Shown here piece after piece: positions 6,700-11,608 of a stretch of DNA of 11,608 nucleotides. Numbering within the stretch: the first letter of the stretch is position 1; each line of letters starts with the position of its first letter. This DNA comes from Alphaproteobacteria bacterium UBA2784 (GTDB lineage: Bacteria > Pseudomonadota > Alphaproteobacteria > Micropepsales > Micropepsaceae). The notes below the pieces were generated by a model. The model worked only from the letters and a program-made list of their open reading frames with translations. It had not been told where the DNA came from and made no database searches. A program made the position numbers and the translations under genes. Location: NCBI GenBank assembly GCA_002352285.1, contig DEIC01000057.1, positions 1-11,608 of the forward strand. Reading direction: 5' to 3'.

Positions 6700-8162
6700 G
6701 GGCTCACGCCATTCTGCGGCAGGATGATCTGGAACTGCGTACCCGACGCATCCGAGCGCAGAAGCCGCAATTGCCCGCCATGGCCGCTCACCAGCTCATG
6801 CGCGATGGCGAGGCCAAGTCCCGTGCCGCGCGTGCGCGCGCCACCCGCAAAAGGCTCGAACAGATGCGCTTTCACTTCTTCCGGCAGGCCGGGGCCGTTA
6901 TCGGCGATGGTGATGCGCGTTTCGGCAAGATCACCTTCCGCTGAAATGCTGATCTGCGCGCCCGCGCGCTCGGAAAGCGCCTGCGCCGCATTGCGGATGA
7001 GATTGAGCAGCACGCGGAACAGCTGATCGCCGTCGGCAAAAATCGTCATGCCCTCTGGCACATCAATCGTGACCGAAATCGCCCCCGTGTCGCCCGCAGC
7101 CGCCACGGCCTCATTCACCATCGGCAGCAGATTGTGTGTGCGCAGTTGCGGCGGCAATTCATCGGCGCGGCCATAGCGCAGCGTGTTGGTTGCAAGGTCA
7201 ATGGCGCGATCAAGCGCCCGCACCAGTTTCGGCGCGGCGCGCTTCACCGCCGGATCATCGCTTTGCGCGAGGCGATCAGATGCCAGCTGTGCGCTGGAAA
7301 GAATGTTCCTCAGATCGTGATTGATCTTGGCAACAGCCGTGCCCAGCGCCGCCAGATGCGCCCGCTGGCGCAGCGCGCTGCGCACCTGCGTCTGCATGTC
7401 GGCCAGCGCCGTCTCCGCGTCACCGATTTCGCCATGCCGCGCGATGGGCGCAATGATGCGCTTTTCATCCTCCGGCTGGTCGCGGAAGCTGGTCATCGAA
7501 TGCGTGATGCGCCTTATCGGCCGCACGATCACGTAATGGAGCGAAATGAAAACCAGCGCGCCCGTCACCAGAGAAATGACCAGCGACAGCACCAGCACGC
7601 GCTGCGCATAGGCAAGAAGCTCGGCGCGAACGGGCCCTTCCTCGGCTAGCGCCTCAATGGACTGCCCGCCTTCAAAGCGTGGCAGGCCGATGATGCGCAG
7701 GATGCGACCCTCTGGCGCCAGCAGCGTCGAGAGCGCGCCGGATGCGCTGGCAAAGAAGGGCGGACTGCGCAGGTCAAAAACCTCATCCACCTGATTGGGC
7801 ATGTCATCGGCAAGGAACAGTTGCCGCGTCTCATTGCGCTTGAGCGAAACCGCACGCACGCCCGCATTGGTCAAAAGCTCGCGCCGCAATTCGGGCGAGA
7901 CCTGATTGCCCTCGGTCTCTTCCAGCGCCAGCACGGCGAGCTGGGCGGCAGCCAGTTTTTCTTCCAGAAGGTTGCGGTGAAAGCTGGCGACACTCGGCAC
8001 GTAAACCAGCACGCCGCTGACCATCACATAGACAATGGTCAGCATCAGAAGGCGGCCCGACAGGCTGCGCGGCCACAGGCGCATGGCGCCGGCATGGCGG
8101 GGCAGGGCGCCCCGCGCCGCTTCACTGATCCGCTGAAACAAGGGCGCGCGCATGGGCGCCAT
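6696..8162 (-). CDS. Membrane sensor histidine kinase (HAMP, HDLRN type), orphan
   Basis: A two-component sensor kinase of 488 aa from the ATG at 8162. Order of parts: cytoplasmic basic N-terminus, TM1 (about 38-58), an extracytoplasmic sensor region of about 130 residues (59-187) with no domain I recognise, TM2 (188-210), HAMP (about 214-262), the dimerisation helix with phospho-acceptor His282 in INHDLRNILSS, then an HATPase domain with N box NLIRNAAQAL (387-396), G1 DNGPGLP (421-427), F box LFEPF and G2 GTGLGLA. The HDLRN phosphorylation box is of the NtrB-like kind. No response regulator is in the window, so the partner is unknown. The start follows the flavoprotein stop by 25 nt; AGGAAAAGGA at 8177-8186 is 14 nt upstream, rather far, and ATG at 8153 is an alternative. 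Its stop overlaps the glk start. Confidence 0.92.
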   Translation of the reverse strand: MAPMRAPLFQRISEAARGALPRHAGAMRLWPRSLSGRLLMLTIVYVMVSGVLVYVPSVASFHRNLLEEKLAAAQLAVLALEETEGNQVSPELRRELLTNAGVRAVSLKRNETRQLFLADDMPNQVDEVFDLRSPPFFASASGALSTLLAPEGRILRIIGLPRFEGGQSIEALAEEGPVRAELLAYAQRVLVLSLVISLVTGALVFISLHYVIVRPIRRITHSMTSFRDQPEDEKRIIAPIARHGEIGDAETALADMQTQVRSALRQRAHLAALGTAVAKINHDLRNILSSAQLASDRLAQSDDPAVKRAAPKLVRALDRAIDLATNTLRYGRADELPPQLRTHNLLPMVNEAVAAAGDTGAISVTIDVPEGMTIFADGDQLFRVLLNLIRNAAQALSERAGAQISISAEGDLAETRITIADNGPGLPEEVKAHLFEPFAGGARTRGTGLGLAIAHELVSGHGGQLRLLRSDASGTQFQIILPQNGVSP

Positions 8163-8187
8163 GTCTAGCAGACAAGTCCTTTTCCTG

Positions 8188-9603
8188 TCAGCCGAAACGC
8201 GACAGGAATGAAACGAGCCTTTTGACCTTGGGCGAGAAAAGCGTGGGCGTGAACCAGGCCCCCGCCGCGCGCTTGGAGATTTCAGACAAAGTGGGATAGG
8301 GCGCAACGACGCTGGCCATGTCGCGCATGGTCATCTTTTTCTGCACTGCCATCACCCAGGGCAGGATGAGGTCGCCTGCATGCGGCGCGGCAATGGTGCA
8401 GCCAAGAATGCGCCCGCCTTTGCCGGTCACCACCTTGATCAGGCCATCGTGATGACGCTCGGCATGGGCGCGGTCGTTCTCCTCCACCTTCCAGCGCGAA
8501 ACGGTGACCGGGCCAAGCTTTGCTGCATCCGCCTCGTTCATGCCCACATGCGCAAGTTCCGGGTCGGTATAGGTCGCCCACGGAATGGCGCTGGCGGCAT
8601 AGGCGCCGCCAAAACGGAAAAGCGCCGAGCGGATGACAAGGCCCGCCTGATAGCCCGCGACATGCGTGAACTGAAGGCCGCCCGCCACATCGCCAATCGC
8701 ATAGATGCGTTTGTTCGCCGTGCGCAGTTTCGTGTCAACCGCGATGCCCTTTTTGGTGAAGCTGATACCGGCTTCTTCAAGCCCCAGCCCCTCGACATTC
8801 GGCGCGCGGCCCGCCGCCACCAGAAGATGCGAGGCGGAAAGCACCTCGCCGCCGGAAAGCGCAATGGAGATTGCGCCCGCACTGCCACTGATCTTTTCAA
8901 TCTTTGCGCCTTCGCGAATATCGATGCCCTCGCGCCGCAGCACGGAAAGAACCACGCCCGCACATTCCGCATCATCGCGGGCAAAGGCCTTGAACGCCTC
9001 CAGCACCGTCACCTTTGCACCCAGGCGGCGATGCGCCTGCGCCATTTCAAGGCCTATCGGCCCCGCGCCGATCACCACCAGATGCGTGGGCAGTGTGCGA
9101 TTGTCCCACAGCGTTTCGTTGGTGAGATACGGCACGTCCGCCAATCCCGGAATGGGCGGCGCAACAGCGCGCGATCCCGTCGCTATCACAAAGCGCCGCG
9201 CGCGGATGCGCTTGCCGCCCGCCTCGACTTCACGCGGAGAGACAAAGCGCGCCGTCGCCTGAATGACATTCACGCCAAGGCCGGTAAAGCGCTCCACGCT
9301 GTCCATCGGCGCAATGGCGGCGATCACGTCGTGCACATGATCCATCACCTTCGCGTAATCGACGGCGGGATCCACGGCCTTGATGCCGAACGGCCCCGCC
9401 TCGCGCATGGCTTGCGCGCGCGCAGCTGCCGCAATCAGCGCCTTGGATGGAACGCAACCCGTGTTCAGGCAATCGCCGCCCATCTTGTGCTTTTCGATCA
9501 GCACCACCTTGCGGCCCAGCTGGGCAGCACCGGCCGCCACCGACAGGCCGCCAGAGCCCGCGCCAATAATGCAGATGTCGCAATCGATGCGCGAGGCGGC
9601 CAT
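8188..9603 (-). CDS. FAD-dependent pyridine nucleotide-disulfide oxidoreductase, MerA-like
   Basis: A flavin disulfide reductase of 471 aa related to mercuric reductase and dihydrolipoamide dehydrogenase. Visible: N-terminal FAD motif IIGAGSGGLS (12-21), redox pair Cys45/Cys50 in GGDCLNTGCVPSK, a second Rossmann motif VVIGAGPIGLEMA, the FAD motif YAIGDVAGG, and a C-terminal dimerisation domain with YTDPELAHVG. The catalytic His of dihydrolipoamide dehydrogenases (HPTLSE) is Tyr436 here (YPTLSE, Glu441), as in mercuric reductases; but there is no N-terminal heavy-metal domain and the C-terminus (SFLSRFG) lacks the MerA Cys pair, so neither activity should be assumed. ATG at 9603 has AGGA 8 nt upstream and is 4 nt after the TVP38 stop. 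Fusions of this enzyme type to TVP38 proteins are known, supporting a shared function. Confidence 0.92.
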   Translation of the reverse strand: MAASRIDCDICIIGAGSGGLSVAAGAAQLGRKVVLIEKHKMGGDCLNTGCVPSKALIAAAARAQAMREAGPFGIKAVDPAVDYAKVMDHVHDVIAAIAPMDSVERFTGLGVNVIQATARFVSPREVEAGGKRIRARRFVIATGSRAVAPPIPGLADVPYLTNETLWDNRTLPTHLVVIGAGPIGLEMAQAHRRLGAKVTVLEAFKAFARDDAECAGVVLSVLRREGIDIREGAKIEKISGSAGAISIALSGGEVLSASHLLVAAGRAPNVEGLGLEEAGISFTKKGIAVDTKLRTANKRIYAIGDVAGGLQFTHVAGYQAGLVIRSALFRFGGAYAASAIPWATYTDPELAHVGMNEADAAKLGPVTVSRWKVEENDRAHAERHHDGLIKVVTGKGGRILGCTIAAPHAGDLILPWVMAVQKKMTMRDMASVVAPYPTLSEISKRAAGAWFTPTLFSPKVKRLVSFLSRFG

Positions 9604-9607
9604 GGGA

Positions 9608-10345
9608 TCAGTCCTGATTTTTGACAAGGCCAAAGCGGCGCGCCGCAATCGGCAACAGCGAAAGCAGGATCAGCCCGCCAATCGGCAAAAGGATTTCGGG
9701 TTTGAGGAAAATCGAAAGCCCGAGTTCAGGCGTCTGCCCCGCATCAAACAGCGCGCCCAATCCATTGCCGATGGAAATGTAGACAAACGTGCCGGGGATG
9801 ATGCCGATGAAAGTGGCGAGTACGTAAGGGCCAAGCCGCATGCCAAGCAACGCAGGCGCCAGGTTCACCAGAAAAAACGGAAAGGCCGGGATGAGGCGCA
9901 GCGTCAGCAGATAGGAAAACGCATTGCGCTGAAAGCCCGCCTCAAGTTTTTTGAGCGTTGCGCCCGCGCGCCGCGCAAAACTTTCCCGGAATGCGCCACG
10001 CGCCGCAAGAAAAAGCGCGGTTGCACCCAAAGTCGCCCCGCACACGACCGTCACGGTTCCCACCGTCAGGCCAAACAGCAATCCGCCCGCCAGCGTCATC
10101 ACCGCGCCCAGCGGCAATGAAAAGGCGACAACCAGCGCATAAAGCCCGCCAAAGGCCAGTGGCGCCAGCAACGGATTCTGCGCCACATAATCGGCCAACA
10201 CCACGCGATTGGCGCGCAGCGATTCCAGCGTGAAATATTTCTGCAGATCGAGCGCGAAAAAGACGATCAGCCCCGCCACCAGCGCCACAAAGGGCAGCGC
10301 CCGTTTCAGGCGCGCATCAACGCTTTCGTTTTCCGGGGTGCTCAT
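9608..10345 (-). CDS. TVP38/TMEM64 (DedA-superfamily) membrane protein
   Basis: A 245-aa multi-spanning inner-membrane protein of the SNARE-associated/VTT (DedA) superfamily, some members of which are lipid scramblases; the role of bacterial TVP38 proteins is mostly unknown. Hydrophobic segments are near 17-34, 60-80, 82-114, 144-168, 173-200 and 216-233. Family-type glycine-rich stretches SLPLGAVMTLAGGLLFG (76-92) and RLIPAFPFFLVNL (150-162), and FIGIIPGTFVYISIGNGLG (179-197), are well conserved. It starts at ATG 10345, 6 nt after the DUF547 stop, with AAGGA about 13 nt upstream, and ends 4 nt before the flavoprotein start. The tight spacing and known TVP38-flavoprotein fusions suggest a membrane partner for the oxidoreductase; that is inference. 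Confidence 0.93.
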   Translation of the reverse strand: MSTPENESVDARLKRALPFVALVAGLIVFFALDLQKYFTLESLRANRVVLADYVAQNPLLAPLAFGGLYALVVAFSLPLGAVMTLAGGLLFGLTVGTVTVVCGATLGATALFLAARGAFRESFARRAGATLKKLEAGFQRNAFSYLLTLRLIPAFPFFLVNLAPALLGMRLGPYVLATFIGIIPGTFVYISIGNGLGALFDAGQTPELGLSIFLKPEILLPIGGLILLSLLPIAARRFGLVKNQD

Positions 10346-10351
10346 CGTGCG

Positions 10352-11218
10352 TCACGAGTCCTTCGCATCATTCAGCGACCAGTCATAGAAGGTGGAGCGG
10401 ATCGAGGAGACCCCGTCAAGCTTCGCCCGCAACCCCGGGGCGGCATAGAGTTTCAGATGCGCAATCACGCCTTCCTCGCTGCCGCCGAAATCGCGCTGAT
10501 ACCATTCATAGATGCGCGACACTTTCAGCCGGCCCGATGAAAGATCAACCCCGCGCGCATTGTTGACATAGGCGCGCGCAGCCGCATCAAGCTGTGCTGA
10601 AAGCGTGGGCCCGCGATAGGGCTCGGCCGCAAGGTTGGGGCAGCCGACAGATGCGCAATTGACGGCATAATGGATGCGGTTGTCGCCAAACGCCGCCAGC
10701 AGCCGCGTATGCTCAATGTCGTCGAGCGACAGCATCTCGCCCTCGATCGAAAGCAGCTTCTTCTTCCACGGGCCGATGGAAAAAAGCCCCGGCGAAATCG
10801 AAATCTCGCGGATCGAGGAGACGGGGTAATGATCCAGCACCACTTTCAGCGTCAGCGCATTATAGGCGTTGATATAGAACGCCATGCGCGACGCCTCATC
10901 CATCGATGAGGGCGCCGCCGCCGACAGCGCATCCAGATAGAGGGCAAGGGCGGCCACATCGCGCCCGTTCGCCTTCCACGCGCCATAGTCAACCCGCGCA
11001 AGGCCCGCATCATCAACCGCCACATAGCGCGACAGCAGTGCACCAAACGGCGCATGAAGATCATTTCCTTGGGCGCGGGCTTTCATGGGGGCAATCATTA
11101 CAGTGGCGAGAAACAGGGCAATGAGAAGACCGATAAGGGCGCAAGCACGGGGGGCAATGGAATGGGGGCAGAGGCGGAAGCCTCGCCGGTCTGACGGATG
11201 CATGTCTGACAGATGCAT
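10352..11218 (-). CDS. DUF547 domain protein, predicted secreted
   Basis: A 288-aa protein of the DUF547 family, whose biochemical function is unknown to me. Family motifs are AFYINAYNALTL (113-124), HYAVNCASVGCPNL (183-196, with Cys188 and Cys193) and FYDWSLN near the C-terminus. The N-terminus has Arg residues, a hydrophobic stretch ALIGLLIALFLATVMIAP (27-44) and an ARA|Q site at 49/50, consistent with a Sec signal peptide and a periplasmic mature protein; no lipobox is evident. The reading frame is open upstream to 11395, but that part looks non-coding, so I chose the ATG at 11218; ATG at 11203, in the second copy of a tandem repeat, also works and gives 283 aa. It is the first gene of the operon, followed by TVP38 after 6 nt. 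Confidence 0.88.
   Translation of the reverse strand: MHLSDMHPSDRRGFRLCPHSIAPRACALIGLLIALFLATVMIAPMKARAQGNDLHAPFGALLSRYVAVDDAGLARVDYGAWKANGRDVAALALYLDALSAAAPSSMDEASRMAFYINAYNALTLKVVLDHYPVSSIREISISPGLFSIGPWKKKLLSIEGEMLSLDDIEHTRLLAAFGDNRIHYAVNCASVGCPNLAAEPYRGPTLSAQLDAAARAYVNNARGVDLSSGRLKVSRIYEWYQRDFGGSEEGVIAHLKLYAAPGLRAKLDGVSSIRSTFYDWSLNDAKDS
11189..11218. repeat. Tandem 15-bp duplication containing the DUF547 start codon
   Basis: GTCTGACGGATGCAT (11189-11203) and GTCTGACAGATGCAT (11204-11218) are adjacent copies with one mismatch. On the coding strand this duplicates ATG-CAT and gives the protein N-terminus MHLSD-MHPSD, with two in-frame start codons 15 nt apart. It looks like a recent slippage or recombination duplication. 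The signal-peptide hydrophobic core lies downstream and is not affected. Confidence 0.85.
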
Positions 11219-11499
11219 GTTTCGTTCCCGGGCCGCGCGCGCGGCTGCGGCTGTTGATTGATCTGCCCGCCGGCAATCTAGGGCGGCATGGCCCCGCTGG
11301 CCAGTGTGGGTGGCGGGCGCGGAACACGCCCGTGAAAAGCCGGAATTTCGGGGCAGGGCGGCAAGATAGGCCCCATCGCCCCAAACATCTTGCAACCGGC
11401 AAAAAACCCTGCTTTACGTGCGCACCCCGTGGGGCCCCTTCCGGCCCGTGCAGGGACCATAGCGGCGGCGGCAGAGTTTCAGGCCCCCGCCCCGGCGAT
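11219..11499. other. Divergent intergenic region between DUF547 operon and tRNA-Arg
   Basis: The 281 nt hold no gene I can support. Next to the DUF547 start is the perfect palindrome GCCGCGCGCGCGGC (11232-11245), only 13 nt before the ATG, with a weak GGGA ribosome-binding element between. A weak minus-strand promoter candidate is CTGGCC (11299-11304), 17 nt, CTAGAT (11276-11281). For the plus-strand tRNA, TTGCAA (11390-11395), 17 nt, TTTACG is only a poor match. A terminator-like structure at 11401-11455 is listed separately. Both real promoters should lie here, but I cannot place either with confidence. Confidence 0.5.
11401..11455 (-). terminator. Possible intrinsic terminator or leader structure, minus strand
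   Basis: Read on the minus strand, CCCTGC (11450-11455) pairs with GCAGGG (11407-11412), immediately followed by six T (11401-11406). The enclosed 37 nt can fold further: GGGCC/GGCCC with a six-base loop, and GTGCGCAC is self-complementary. A stem followed by a U-tract fits a terminator for a minus-strand transcript coming from beyond the tRNA, or an attenuator about 180 nt before DUF547. The outer stem is only 6 bp around a long interior, so the call is tentative. Confidence 0.4.
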
Positions 11500-11576
11500 G
11501 CGCCCGTAGCTCAGTTGGATAGAGCACCAGACTACGAATCTGGGGGTCAGAGGTTCGAATCCTTTCGGGCGCGCCA
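11500..11576 (+). tRNA. tRNA-Arg (anticodon ACG)
   Basis: A complete 77-nt cloverleaf. Acceptor arms GCGCCCG (11500-11506) and CGGGCGC (11566-11572) pair perfectly; D stem GCTC/GAGC; anticodon stem CCAGA/TCTGG with loop CTACGAA, giving ACG at 34-36; variable loop GGGTC; T stem AGAGG/CCTTT with the TTCGAAT loop; discriminator G and genome-encoded CCA (11574-11576). The ACG anticodon, with A34 normally deaminated to inosine by TadA, reads CGU, CGC and CGA, the main arginine codons of this GC-rich genome. It is the only plus-strand gene and diverges from the DUF547 operon. Confidence 0.97.
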
Positions 11577-11608
11577 TTCCTATCATTGTCCATACCGAAG
11601 ACATGGGT

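Noticed and set aside
5704..7026. 440-codon plus-strand open frame opposite glk
   Set aside because: Antisense to glk and the kinase C-terminus; low-complexity basic composition and no family motif.
8163..8306. 48-residue N-terminal extension of the histidine kinase from a TTG at 8306
   Set aside because: It would overlap the flavoprotein by 119 nt and the extra residues are Arg/Ser/Pro-rich shadow sequence; ATG at 8162 fits the spacing.
8188..9603. Naming the flavoprotein merA or lpd
   Set aside because: The C-terminal Cys pair and metal-binding domain of MerA and the catalytic His of Lpd are both absent, and no mer or dehydrogenase-complex genes are nearby.
8380..9624. 414-codon plus-strand open frame opposite the flavoprotein
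   Set aside because: Mirror frame of a conserved enzyme with no domain or ribosome-binding site support.
9604..9648. 15-residue extension of the flavoprotein into TVP38
   Set aside because: ATG at 9603 has a good AGGA site and directly precedes the FAD-binding strand; the extension adds nothing conserved.
11219..11395. 59-residue N-terminal extension of DUF547
   Set aside because: It would place the signal peptide deep inside the protein; the composition looks non-coding.

Overview
The window is ordinary-looking, GC-rich chromosome that reads as an alphaproteobacterium. The main reason is the gene order rpmH-rnpA-yidD-yidC-engB-argB, which is typical of that class, together with an arginine-sensitive-type ArgB, an alphaproteobacterial-style YidC and an HDLRN-type histidine kinase. 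I cannot name the genus from sequence alone. Every protein gene is on the minus strand; only a tRNA gene at the right edge is on the plus strand.

Read in the direction of transcription (right to left), the first block is a tightly packed six-gene run: a secreted DUF547 protein (10352-11218), a TVP38/TMEM64 (DedA-superfamily) membrane protein (9608-10345), a mercuric-reductase-like flavin disulfide oxidoreductase (8188-9603), an orphan membrane histidine kinase (6696-8162), glucokinase glk (5713-6699) and a P1/S58 self-processing aminopeptidase (4688-5716). Gaps are 6, 4 and 25 nt, followed by two 4-nt ATGA overlaps, so this is probably one operon. The first three genes look like one functional unit of unknown substrate; how the kinase, glucokinase and peptidase relate to it is unclear.

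The second block is a housekeeping run: rpmH (4437-4571), rnpA (3977-4432), yidD (3621-3980), yidC (1804-3624), engB (1145-1807) and argB (105-1040). It combines a ribosomal protein, tRNA 5' processing, membrane protein insertion, a ribosome-assembly GTPase and arginine biosynthesis. rnpA/yidD and yidD/yidC share ATGA overlaps and yidC/engB overlap as well. A plausible sigma70-type promoter precedes rpmH and a weaker internal one precedes argB. A perfect 9-bp hairpin lies just past argB.

At the right edge, tRNA-Arg(ACG) at 11500-11576 diverges from the DUF547 operon. The 281-nt space between them holds a minus-strand terminator-like structure, a GC palindrome next to the DUF547 start, and only weak promoter candidates. 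I saw no insertion sequence, CRISPR array, phage gene or toxin-antitoxin pair. The best candidate for something under-described is the DUF547/TVP38/flavoprotein set with its co-transcribed orphan kinase.
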